From CAZKXU01 sp964556665 (GTDB taxonomy: Bacteria; Bdellovibrionota_C; UBA2361; CAZKXU01), in NCBI GenBank assembly GCA_964556665.1, contig CAZKXU010000070.1, positions 1 to 18,907 of the forward strand: 18,907 nucleotides of DNA, in the 5' to 3' direction. The translations under genes were made by a program, and so were the position numbers. The notes beneath the pieces were generated by a model, which worked only from the letters and a program-made list of their open reading frames with translations, had not been told where the DNA came from and searched no databases. This document shows, piece by piece, positions 9,401-16,165 of this stretch (positions are counted from its first letter, which is position 1; each line of letters begins with the position of its first letter).

Positions 9401-9928
9401 CTTACCTTTCTGGATTACCTCTCCTATAAAATGTATCCGAAGGTGTATGAGGATTATTATTACCATTGGGAAACATACGGAAGAGTCGATCCGATTCCAA
9501 CACCGGTATTTTTCTACGGATTGAAGCTTAACGAGGAGGTTTTAGTACCAATCGATCAAGGTAAAACACTTATAGTGCGGTTTTTAAACGTTAGTGAGCC
9601 TGATGAGAGCGGCATGCGCACCATCTTCTTCAAGTTAAATGGAGAGAACCGAGGTATTGAAGTTCGGGATCGTTCTTATAAAGTGACAAAAGTTTCGAAT
9701 GTCAAGGCCACAAAGCCAAACGAGATTGGATCCCCTTTGCAGGGTAGGCTCTCAAAGCTGTTAGTTAAAGAGCAGGTCGCGGTCTCGAAGAACCAACCTC
9801 TTTTCGTTATCGAGGCCATGAAGATGGAGAGCACTATTCGTGCCAGCTTTGAGGGAAAGATCAGGAGATTGCATCTTAAAGAGGGGTCGTTGGTAGAGCA
9901 GGACGATCTTGTAGTTGAAATGGAATAG
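6479..9928 (+). CDS. pyc: Pyruvate carboxylase, single-chain (biotin-dependent)
   Basis: Converts pyruvate, bicarbonate and ATP to oxaloacetate, feeding the TCA cycle and gluconeogenesis in the cytosol. The 1149-residue chain has all domains in order. The biotin carboxylase domain (about 9-460) has the glycine-rich ATP loop KASAGGGGRGM (about 165) and FIEVNPRIQVEHTVTE (about 291-306). The carboxyltransferase domain (about 535-830) has DTTFRDAHQSLLATR. Inferred metal ligands are Asp547, the carbamylated Lys717 (KDMAG) and His746/His748 (HLHTHD), with the spacing known from Rhizobium etli pyruvate carboxylase. The central tetramerisation region follows, then a C-terminal biotinyl domain with EAMKMES, where Lys1115 is the biotin site. 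The ATG at 6479 is preferred to an in-frame TTG at 6461 because AGGG lies just upstream and the biotin carboxylase domain begins soon after. A slipin gene follows after 38 bp. Confidence 0.97.
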   Translation: MTAKLKKLNKILIANRGEIAIRIFRAATELKIRTVAMYTYEDRYSLHRYKADESYQIGRDDEPLRPYIDIDQVLKLAKEQGVDAIHPGYGFISENVNLARACEEQGIIFVGPRPDVMDKLGDKIRAKKIARQVGVPVIEDSREPLKNIDIAKKEAARITYPVIIKASAGGGGRGMRVVRNDRELESCFDEARSEALKAFGDDTVFFEKYIEDPKHIEVQILGDNYGNIVHLFERDCSVQRRFQKVVEVAPAPTLSPQVRNELHQYALKIAHHVKYNNAGTVEFLVDPQERVYFIEVNPRIQVEHTVTEEITGIDIVRSQILIARGHALHDAGIFLRTQEDVTYHGYAIQCRITTEDPQNNFKPDYGRIVAYRSPGGFGIRLDGGSAYPGVNVSPFFDSLLVKVTAKGRTLRGACERIKRALEEFRIRGVKTNIAFLENVITHPVFIDGRATVRFIDNHAELFQFVRRRDRASKVLRYLGDLIVNGNPDVKTFDREREFRREVVPECDKFAPYPDGSKQRLSQLGRDGFVKWLKETRTIQYTDTTFRDAHQSLLATRVRTIDMLRVAESFAKKHPEVFSMEVWGGATFDVALRFLHECPWERLRLLREAMPNILLQMLLRGSNAVGYTSYPDNLVSMFVEKSWEAGVDIFRIFDSMNNLEEMKVSIKAVRDRTGGLAEGCICYTGDLLDPTRRKYGLQYYIDLARRLEDQGIHILGIKDMAGLLKPYAAEQLIAELRNVLTVPIHLHTHDTSSLQTATYLKAVEAGVDVVDVALASMSGLTSQPNFNSVVAMLKGHERELKLDLQSLNQFSNYWEAVREFYYPFESGLKSGTAEVFEHEIPGGQYSNLRPQARALGLEDEFEKIKRNFAGVNKLFGDIVKVTPSSKVVGDFALYLTANNIDPEDVLAKADTISFPESVKSMFKGEIGVPPEGFPAELQSAILKGEKPLQGRSNEHLPPVDFDAEYEAFLKKFDSSLTFLDYLSYKMYPKVYEDYYYHWETYGRVDPIPTPVFFYGLKLNEEVLVPIDQGKTLIVRFLNVSEPDESGMRTIFFKLNGENRGIEVRDRSYKVTKVSNVKATKPNEIGSPLQGRLSKLLVKEQVAVSKNQPLFVIEAMKMESTIRASFEGKIRRLHLKEGSLVEQDDLVVEME

Positions 9929-9966
9929 AGGCAAGATAGTTACCTTAATTTATCGGAGAATACGCT

Positions 9967-10719
9967 ATGCCAGGAATTGTAATACTATTAGTCGGAGCAT
10001 TTGCTTTATTGCAGATGTCGTTCTATGTGCTCAAAGAATATGAACGTGGAGTAATTTTTCGTTTCGGACGCCTTGGACCAATGAAAGGGCCTGGGCCTCG
10101 ATTGATTATACCTTTTGTAGATCGTCTTGTACGGGTTGATCAGCGTACCATTACGATGGACGTTCCGAGTCAGGATGTAATAACCAAGGACAACGTTTCT
10201 ATTAAAGTTAATGCCGTACTCTATTTCCGCGTTATGGAGCCTGATAAAGCAATTACACAGGTTGAAAACTATCTATATGCAACGAGTCAGCTTGCCCAAA
10301 CAACCTTGAGGAGTGTCTGCGGTGAGGCTGAGCTTGATGATCTGCTTTCGAAGCGCGACCAGATTAATCTTCGTATGGCTGAAATCCTTGATCACCAAAC
10401 CGCACCATGGGGAGTAAAGGTTTCAAATGTTGAGGTCAAACACATCGACCTGCCGCAGGAGATGCAGCGCGCTATGGCTAAACAGGCAGAAGCGGAACGT
10501 GAAAGACGGGCCAAGATCATTCAGGCGGAAGGAGAATACCAAGCAGCGGAGAAGCTAACTGCCGCAGCTGGCACTATGTCCTCTCAGGCGGGTGCGATGC
10601 AATTGCGCTATCTTGAAACATTGCGACATATCGCTTCAGAACATAATTCAACCATACTTTTCCCAATACCGATGGATCTTTTGGAGGCCTTTAGAGGGAG
10701 GTTGAAGGGAGGGGGATAG
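9967..10719 (+). CDS. Slipin/stomatin-like SPFH domain membrane protein
   Basis: This is a 250-residue bacterial slipin. One N-terminal membrane segment (about 3-20) is followed by the SPFH core beginning YERGVIFRFGRL, then PGPRLIIPFVDRLVRVDQRT and ITKDNVSIKVNAVLYFRV. A charged coiled-coil stretch follows (about 165-205, KQAEAERERRAKIIQAEGEY), and the C-terminus is short. Such proteins scaffold inner-membrane microdomains and often pair with an NfeD-type partner, which is absent on either side here. A clear ribosome site GGAG (9955-9958) lies 8 bp before ATG 9967. The 38-bp gap from pyc suggests shared transcription, though no functional link is known. The gene is followed by the REP-like repeat. 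Confidence 0.93.
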   Translation: MPGIVILLVGAFALLQMSFYVLKEYERGVIFRFGRLGPMKGPGPRLIIPFVDRLVRVDQRTITMDVPSQDVITKDNVSIKVNAVLYFRVMEPDKAITQVENYLYATSQLAQTTLRSVCGEAELDDLLSKRDQINLRMAEILDHQTAPWGVKVSNVEVKHIDLPQEMQRAMAKQAEAERERRAKIIQAEGEYQAAEKLTAAAGTMSSQAGAMQLRYLETLRHIASEHNSTILFPIPMDLLEAFRGRLKGGG

Positions 10720-10750
10720 ATGGTATAGTGAGTTCTTAAAATATTAGTCC

Positions 10751-10824
10751 CTGGGAACGCGGGCTTCCAGTCCGCAAACGAAATTGCAGGCACTAAGTAG
10801 CGAGCTAGAAGCTCGCGGTCCCAG
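10751..10824. repeat. REP-like palindromic repeat, copy B (intact)
   Basis: Same 74-bp length and layout as copy A at 44-117. The outer arms are CTGGGAACGCGG (10751-10762) and the matching right arm ending CGCGGTCCCAG at 10824, with one mismatch. The right inner hairpin is perfect here (GCGAGCT, loop AGA, AGCTCGC, about 10800-10816), and the left one has a compensating G-T pair. Retained pairing despite sequence differences between copies suggests selection on, or transposition dependent on, the folded form. It lies in the slipin-queA gap and is transcribed if the two share a transcript. Confidence 0.85.
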
Positions 10825-10853
10825 TACCCATGTGCTAGTTTTTCCCGAACTTA

Positions 10854-11912
10854 ATGAGCAAATACGATCTGTTTACCTACAATTTGCCGAACGATCGTAT
10901 CGCCGATCGCCCGATCTATCCGCCGGAAGCTGCTAAACTCCTCGTTATTAACCGTTCGGCTAAGCAGCTCATAGATCTACAATTTACAGAGATTACTCAA
11001 TTTCTTAAGCCGAGCGATCTGATTGTGTTCAATGACACCAAGGTCTTACCGTCTCGTCTTTTCGGCGTTGGGGACCGCGGCGCCAAATTAGAGCTTTTAC
11101 TTCTACGCGCTAAGCCTGAGATTGAAAACGGGTTTGTATGCTTGGGGAGGCCGTTAAAGAAATTTCGGCCGAATACGGCTATTGTATTTGGACCGGAGCT
11201 AGAGGCCCAGATACTTGCACGTATATCTGAGAGTGAGGTGCTAGTTAAGTTTAATGTACGATCAGATGGGCTTTCATTAAATACACTGCTGAACAGGTAT
11301 GGCAGTATGCCGATTCCACCTTATATTAGAGGCGGCATAGCTGATCAGAGAGACTTTACTGATTATCAGAGTGTCTTTGCGAGAGAGGAGGGATCGATTG
11401 CAGCTCCGACAGCAAGCCTGCATTTCTCTAATGCCTTGATTGATAGTATTAGAGTGACTGGGTGTGAGATTGGGTATCTGACACTACATCTTAGCACCGC
11501 CAGTTTTTTTAGTTTGTATCAAGGTAACTCTCTAGAGGAGTCGGAGATTCGTCCGCCGGGGGAAGAATACGGAAGAGTCAGTACTATGTTGGCTCAGAAA
11601 ATTGCAAATAAGAAGAGTTCAGGTGGTAAAGTACTGGCGGTAGGGACCTCTGTTGTGCGAGCACTTGAGTCGTTTGCTGCAAACACCAGTTATAGACTTG
11701 ATGAATTTAATCCAACAACTTTATTTATTACACCAGGGTATCAATTTAAGATAGTTGATAAACTTGTTACAAACTTTCACCAACCAGGCACCACTCATCT
11801 TAGTCTGGTAGAGGCTATTTTGGGGCGAGAGTTGTTAGAAAATGCTTATAGACACGCCTTGCATAATTCATACCGATTTCTTAGTTATGGTGACGGGATG
11901 GCTGTGCTATAA
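10854..11912 (+). CDS. queA: S-adenosylmethionine:tRNA ribosyltransferase-isomerase (QueA)
   Basis: Transfers and isomerises the ribosyl moiety of SAM onto preQ1 in tRNA to give epoxyqueuosine. The 352-residue protein shows the family start YDLFTYNLPNDRIADRP, then LIVFNDTKVLPSRLFG (about 56-71). SVFAREEGSIAAPTASLHF (173-191), LAVGTSVVRALES and the C-terminal NFHQPGTTHLSLVEAI...YRFLSYGDGMAVL follow. Some strongly conserved stretches are altered: the usual TLHVGxGTF region reads TLHLSTASFF (210-219), and VGTTSVRTLES-like and NFHLPxSTLL-like motifs also differ. It is still most likely QueA given the neighbouring tgt 18 bp downstream. ATG 10854 has no obvious ribosome binding site. It begins the queA-tgt-yajC-secDF block; no clear promoter was identified between it and the REP repeat. 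Confidence 0.93.
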   Translation: MSKYDLFTYNLPNDRIADRPIYPPEAAKLLVINRSAKQLIDLQFTEITQFLKPSDLIVFNDTKVLPSRLFGVGDRGAKLELLLLRAKPEIENGFVCLGRPLKKFRPNTAIVFGPELEAQILARISESEVLVKFNVRSDGLSLNTLLNRYGSMPIPPYIRGGIADQRDFTDYQSVFAREEGSIAAPTASLHFSNALIDSIRVTGCEIGYLTLHLSTASFFSLYQGNSLEESEIRPPGEEYGRVSTMLAQKIANKKSSGGKVLAVGTSVVRALESFAANTSYRLDEFNPTTLFITPGYQFKIVDKLVTNFHQPGTTHLSLVEAILGRELLENAYRHALHNSYRFLSYGDGMAVL

Positions 11913-11914
11913 GT

Positions 11915-11921
11915 AGAGGAG
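11915..11921 (+). promoter_or_regulatory. Ribosome binding site of tgt
   Basis: AGAGGAG lies directly after the queA stop and 9 bp before the tgt ATG at 11931, fixing that start. Confidence 0.7.
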
Positions 11922-11930
11922 TTTAATATT

Positions 11931-13067
11931 ATGCGCCCGAATCCATTCGACATTAAAATTACCGATGGCTTAGCCCGCTCTGGAATATTTAAAACGATCC
12001 ACGGCAATTTTGAAACACCAAACTTTATGCCATGCGCAACGCAGGGTACGGTGAAAGGTGTTGATTCTGGTCGACTTAAAGATGCTGGTGCGCAGATTGT
12101 CTTAGTTAATACTTACCATCTATGGCTTAGGCCGGGTGAGGAGATCGTAGCCCAGCAAGGAGGTATTCATAAATTCATGTCCTGGTCGGGGCCAATCCTT
12201 AGCGATAGCGGAGGCTTTCAGGTATTCAGCCTAAAAGGTATCCGCAAGATTAGAGAAGAAGGGGTTGAATTCAGATCGCATATCGATGGATCACTTAGAT
12301 TTCTTTCACCGGAGATCTGTATTCAAACTCAGGACAAGCTAGGTGTTGATATCGCAATGGTGCTTGATGAATGTCCGGCGGCGGGTTTGTCTAAGGTAGA
12401 TGTAGAAAGTTCATTGGAGTTGACGCTGCGTTGGGCAAAGCGTGCTTTGGCGGTGCCGCGGCGGGAAAGTATGTTTTTATTCGGCATTACACAGGGCGGG
12501 GTCTTTCCTGATTTGAGGAAGCGGGCGGCAGAGGCCTTGGCGGCACAGCCGTTTGACGGGTATGCTATCGGAGGGGTAAGTGTCGGGGAGGAGAAAGGGT
12601 TAATTCATGAGGTCTTTAGTTACCATCCCGCAGAGCTTCCGTCTGATCGAATTAGGTACTGTATGGGTGTTGGAACGCCTGAGGATATTGTGGAAGGAGT
12701 AAAAGGGGGAGTCGACCTATTTGATTGCGTCATGGCCACACGTGCCGGGAGGTTTGGAAGGGCGTTTATAAGCGAGACACCTTTTATTAACTTACGTAAT
12801 AGTAGATTCTCTAATGATAACAAGCCTTTAGATATGCTTTGCCGGTGTATCGTCTGCTCTAACTATAGCCGTGCATATATAAATCATCTTTTTAAAGCTA
12901 AAGAGATGCTGGGGCCTGTACTTCTCAGTATACATAATCTAGCACACTATTTTGACTTGATGACTAGCATCCGACAGGCTATTTACGATAAAACCTTTCT
13001 GTCACTATATAACCAGATTAAAAATCGTTGGATTGTTCAAGGATATGGAAATGAAACGTTGGAGTAG
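11931..13067 (+). CDS. tgt: tRNA-guanine(34) transglycosylase
   Basis: Exchanges guanine 34 for preQ1 in tRNAs with GUN anticodons, the step before QueA. The 378-residue chain carries the family motifs at the expected places. FMPCATQGTVKG starts the barrel, SDSGGFQVFS holds Asp92, ITQGGVFPDLR and GGVSVGE bind the base, and VDLFDCV holds the inferred nucleophile Asp265. The zinc site is complete: CRCIVC (Cys304, Cys306, Cys309) and His335 in SIHNLAHY, matching the E. coli spacing Cys302/304/307 and His333. The loop after the nucleophile reads DCVMATRAGRFGRAF, whereas most family members read DCV.PTR.xRxG; this is a mild oddity. The start is supported by AGAGGAG 9 bp upstream. The stop overlaps the start of yajC by 17 bp, suggesting translational coupling. 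Confidence 0.96.
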   Translation: MRPNPFDIKITDGLARSGIFKTIHGNFETPNFMPCATQGTVKGVDSGRLKDAGAQIVLVNTYHLWLRPGEEIVAQQGGIHKFMSWSGPILSDSGGFQVFSLKGIRKIREEGVEFRSHIDGSLRFLSPEICIQTQDKLGVDIAMVLDECPAAGLSKVDVESSLELTLRWAKRALAVPRRESMFLFGITQGGVFPDLRKRAAEALAAQPFDGYAIGGVSVGEEKGLIHEVFSYHPAELPSDRIRYCMGVGTPEDIVEGVKGGVDLFDCVMATRAGRFGRAFISETPFINLRNSRFSNDNKPLDMLCRCIVCSNYSRAYINHLFKAKEMLGPVLLSIHNLAHYFDLMTSIRQAIYDKTFLSLYNQIKNRWIVQGYGNETLE

Positions 13068-13440
13068 GAATATCTCATTTGCTGTTTTCACTATTTTTCT
13101 TTGCAGCGTTGCATTTGCTCAGGATGTCGCGCCTAAATCACCTTCTTTCGGAGAGCTTATAATGCGCATGCTTCCGATGTTTGTAATGGTGTTTTTTGTA
13201 TTTTATTTTTTAGTTAGTCGTCCGCAGATGCAAAAGATAAAAGCACAGCAGGAGCTTCTTTCGGCATTGAAGAAAGGAGATACAGTCGTAACAAGCGGCG
13301 GCATTGTAGCTAAAGTAGCAGCGATAGAGGATCCACATGTTTTGTTAGACTTAGGGAATAATACCCGACTAAGAGTTGAACGGGATCATGTTTCAAAAAA
13401 AATCGTAGCCGAGAAAGATAAAGAGAAAGTAGCAGCTTAG
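13051..13440 (+). CDS. yajC: Preprotein translocase subunit YajC
   Basis: A 129-residue inner-membrane component that associates with SecDF and the SecYEG channel. It has a signal-peptide-like N-terminus (MKRWSRNISFAVFTIFLCSVAFA), then the true YajC membrane segment MLPMFVMVFFVFYFLVSRPQ. The conserved cytoplasmic part follows: KKGDTVVTSGGIVAKVAAI, then VLLDLGNNTRLRVERDHVSKKI, ending in a lysine-rich tail. Two adjacent hydrophobic stretches make it a little longer than the usual 110 residues. ATG 13051 is preferred because AAGGA (13039-13043) lies 7 bp before it; TTG 13033 and ATG 13045 in the same frame are less well placed. It overlaps the end of tgt by 17 bp and precedes secD by 18 bp. Confidence 0.95.
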   Translation: MKRWSRNISFAVFTIFLCSVAFAQDVAPKSPSFGELIMRMLPMFVMVFFVFYFLVSRPQMQKIKAQQELLSALKKGDTVVTSGGIVAKVAAIEDPHVLLDLGNNTRLRVERDHVSKKIVAEKDKEKVAA

Positions 13441-13458
13441 ATATTTTATGGGAAAATT

Positions 13459-14988
13459 ATGAGTGAGAGTTTACGTAATCGAATAATAATATTTTTAGTA
13501 GTTTTAGTCGTAGCAGTATTGTTCATACTGCCGACGTTTTTCCGTGATCAGCTAGGGGCAGGTTGGATCTCCCGTCCTATATCATTAGGACTAGACCTGA
13601 GTGGAGGAGCGCACCTTGTATATGAAGTTAAAGCTGCAGAGGCTGTAAAGAGCAGGTTGCAGACACTAGCTTTTTCTGTGCGTGCAAAATTGAGGGATGA
13701 AAAGGTTGCACTGCTGCGCTCTGCTGTTAATGCAGAAAATCAGCTGCAGCTTGTTCTACTCAGTGAGCGTAGTATCGATCAGGCTAAAAGTATAATTGAA
13801 AAGGAGTTCAGGGAGCTAACCTATATTGACAAGGTGGCTGAAAGCAGTCAGGCCGCACTTCTCTACGGTATATCTGAAATTCAGGCTAAGCGAGTAGAGC
13901 AGGAGGCTATTAACCAGGCAGTTGAGACACTGCGTAACCGTGTAGATCAGTTCGGAGTAGCAGAGCCTCTAATTCAGAAAGTTGGCACGAGCCGGATTCT
14001 TCTTCAGATGCCAGGTATTCAGGATATTGAGTCGGTTAAAAAAGTTGTAGGCTCTGTGGCTAAACTTGAATTTCGTCTAGTGCCACAATCCGGGGCCGGA
14101 TCCAATACAGTTAGTTTAAAAAATAGAGAAGGAGCACAGGTAGTTGTTGAAGACCAAGCATTAATGACAGGTGATGCAGTTGATGATGCGCGTGTGAACA
14201 TGTATCAAGGACAGGTTGATGTAACGCTGAAGCTTACTACCGATGGGACCAAGACCTTTAGAAGAATTACTTCTGAAAATGTAGGACGACAATTGGCAAT
14301 CATACTTGATAATATTGTTTACTCATCCCCTGTGATACGTGAGGCTATACCGGGGGGGAGCGCAAATATATCAGGTGGATTTACTATGGTTGAAGCGCGG
14401 CAGCTAGCTGTCGTACTGCGAGCCGGTGCATTGCCTGCTCCGCTGGAAGTTATGGAGGAGCGTACGGTTGGGCCAACATTAGGCAAGGAGTCGATAGAAA
14501 AGGGTGTTTTGGCGATGCTGATCGGGTTTGCTGCGATTATCACTTTTATGGTGATTTATTATAAAAAATCCGGCGCGGTAGCCGTCGCTACGCTGGCAGT
14601 AAACGTAGTTCTTGTGATCGCCTGCCTTTCGGCCTTCGGTGCTACTCTGACATTACCTGGACTGGCAGGTGTAGCTCTAACCATTGGCATGGCGGTTGAT
14701 TCTAATGTAATTATATTCGAGCGCATACGAGAAGAGATAAGAAACGGAGCTACCCGCGATGTTGCAGTATCTGCAGGATTTGATAAGGCACTAACGGCGA
14801 TCCTGGATTCGAATATTACAACTCTGCTCTCAGGATTAATTTTATTATATTTTGGAACAGGACCTATACGCGGATTTGCCGTAACTCTATGTATCGGTAT
14901 TGTTACCACCATTTATTGTGCAACTTTCTGCTCTAAGTTGGGGTTTGATCTTTTCCCGATGCGCAGTGACAAAACACTTTCAATTTAA
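13459..14988 (+). CDS. secD: Protein translocase subunit SecD
   Basis: An RND-type inner-membrane protein that, with SecF, uses the proton-motive force to help pull exported proteins through the Sec channel on the periplasmic side. The 509-residue chain has one N-terminal membrane segment (about 8-28) and then the motif ISLGLDLSGGAHLVYEV. A periplasmic P1 domain follows (including RNRVDQFGVAEPLIQKVG), and then five C-terminal membrane segments. The cluster GMAVDSNVIIFERIREE (around 410-427) contains Asp414, the conserved charged residue of membrane segment 4. It is shorter than E. coli SecD (615 residues) and typical of the compact form. ATG 13459 has a GGGA site 5 bp upstream. secF begins 16 bp after the stop. 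Confidence 0.97.
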   Translation: MSESLRNRIIIFLVVLVVAVLFILPTFFRDQLGAGWISRPISLGLDLSGGAHLVYEVKAAEAVKSRLQTLAFSVRAKLRDEKVALLRSAVNAENQLQLVLLSERSIDQAKSIIEKEFRELTYIDKVAESSQAALLYGISEIQAKRVEQEAINQAVETLRNRVDQFGVAEPLIQKVGTSRILLQMPGIQDIESVKKVVGSVAKLEFRLVPQSGAGSNTVSLKNREGAQVVVEDQALMTGDAVDDARVNMYQGQVDVTLKLTTDGTKTFRRITSENVGRQLAIILDNIVYSSPVIREAIPGGSANISGGFTMVEARQLAVVLRAGALPAPLEVMEERTVGPTLGKESIEKGVLAMLIGFAAIITFMVIYYKKSGAVAVATLAVNVVLVIACLSAFGATLTLPGLAGVALTIGMAVDSNVIIFERIREEIRNGATRDVAVSAGFDKALTAILDSNITTLLSGLILLYFGTGPIRGFAVTLCIGIVTTIYCATFCSKLGFDLFPMRSDKTLSI

Positions 14989-15004
14989 TAATGGAATCTT
15001 TTGT

Positions 15005-15928
15005 ATGGAACTAATCTCTAAAAAATTAAACTTCGATTTTATAGGCAATTGCTGGAAGGGGATCTCAATTTCCTTAGCCCTATTAGTAATGAGCTTTTAT
15101 ATCTGGTTCGCAAAAGGTGAATCAAAATACGGCATCGATTTTAAGGGTGGACACGAGCTTGTAGTAAAAATTACGGGTGCTCCTGGTAGTGAAAAGATTC
15201 GAGAGATGTTAGTGCAGTCCGGAGTTGATGATATTATTGTGCAGTCTTTTGAAATTGGAAGTGATGAATATTCTATTCGCTTAAGCGTAAACGCCGGAGA
15301 TAGTAAGACGGTGCGTGAAAAAATTGATGGGGGTCTCAAAAAGGCTTTTGATGCTAACTATCAAGGGGTAATCAAGAGCGACTTCGTCGGCCCTACTATA
15401 GGAGAAGAGCTAAGAACTAGAGCTTTGTATGCCTGTCTTTTTGCCTTAATAGGAATTCTTATTTATGTTGCCTACCGTTTCGAAATGGCCTTTGCGCTAG
15501 GTGCTGTAGTGGCTCTATTCCATGACGTAATCGTGGCGATGGGTGTGTACCTGATGTGTGGGCATACTATTAATGTTGGCACTGTAGCTGCTGCGCTTAC
15601 TATAGTGGGCTATTCGGTCAACGACACCATTGTCATCTTTGATCGAGTACGGGAGGAGATCTTAAAACATGATAAATTTGATCTAGCTGCTTTGATGAAC
15701 GAGAGTATTAATGCGACTTTGTCACGCACTATTATCACAAGCATGCTCACGATTTTTTCAGTATTAGCGCTTCTAATTTTTGGCGGCGGAGCAATAGCTG
15801 ATCTAAGTGTTTACCTCCTAGCTGGTATGGTGGCAGGATGCTACTCCACCATTTTTATCGCCTCTCCGGTTGCGTTATGGTGGAATAAGATCAGAAGTCC
15901 TGAGATTGCGACGGCAGCACGAGCGTAG
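15005..15928 (+). CDS. secF: Protein translocase subunit SecF
   Basis: Partner of SecD in Sec-dependent export. The 307-residue product has an N-terminal membrane segment (about 17-37) and the motif YGIDFKGGHELVVKI. A small periplasmic domain is followed by DFVGPTIGEELRTRALYACLFALIGILIYVAYRFE and five membrane segments. The GYSVNDTIVIFDRVREEI motif (about 202-219, Asn206-Asp207) is the equivalent of the SecD segment-4 signature. The ATG at 15005 is chosen over a much longer in-frame reading (from 14900) because GGA (14993-14995) lies 9 bp upstream and the extension overlaps secD and looks unrelated to the family. It is the last gene of the secretion block; no clear terminator follows. Confidence 0.97.
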   Translation: MELISKKLNFDFIGNCWKGISISLALLVMSFYIWFAKGESKYGIDFKGGHELVVKITGAPGSEKIREMLVQSGVDDIIVQSFEIGSDEYSIRLSVNAGDSKTVREKIDGGLKKAFDANYQGVIKSDFVGPTIGEELRTRALYACLFALIGILIYVAYRFEMAFALGAVVALFHDVIVAMGVYLMCGHTINVGTVAAALTIVGYSVNDTIVIFDRVREEILKHDKFDLAALMNESINATLSRTIITSMLTIFSVLALLIFGGGAIADLSVYLLAGMVAGCYSTIFIASPVALWWNKIRSPEIATAARA

Positions 15929-16153
15929 AATTGCGCTCAGTAGATGAGATACTTTGAAATCTATTGATGCAGATCTGCTTTCTCGCTCCGGAGTTTATGA
16001 AAATGCCGGCTAGTGGTCAGACCATATAATATTTCGTGACATTAATAGGCTGAAATCATTCATATTATCTGAGTAATATCAAATTGCTAGACACTGCTAC
16101 AAATTTCACTAGAACAAGCTATGAAATGTTTGACAAGTGCTATAATTTACGAT

Positions 16154-16159
16154 AAAGAG
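16154..16159 (+). promoter_or_regulatory. Ribosome binding site deciding a GTG start
   Basis: AAAGAG lies 6 bp before GTG 16166. No ATG with comparable spacing is available in this frame near the family's conserved N-terminus, so a GTG start is likely. Confidence 0.45.
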
Positions 16160-16165
16160 TAATAA

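Noticed and set aside
14900..15004. Longer secF reading starting inside secD
   Set aside because: The extra 35 residues overlap secD in another frame and do not resemble SecF N-termini, while ATG 15005 has a ribosome binding site and begins just before the first membrane segment.
16130..16146. TTGACA (16130-16135) followed by TATAAT (16141-16146) upstream of the ATPase gene
   Set aside because: Both boxes are perfect, but the spacing is only 5 bp, far from the 16-18 bp a sigma-70 promoter needs. Neither finds a convincing partner at proper spacing.
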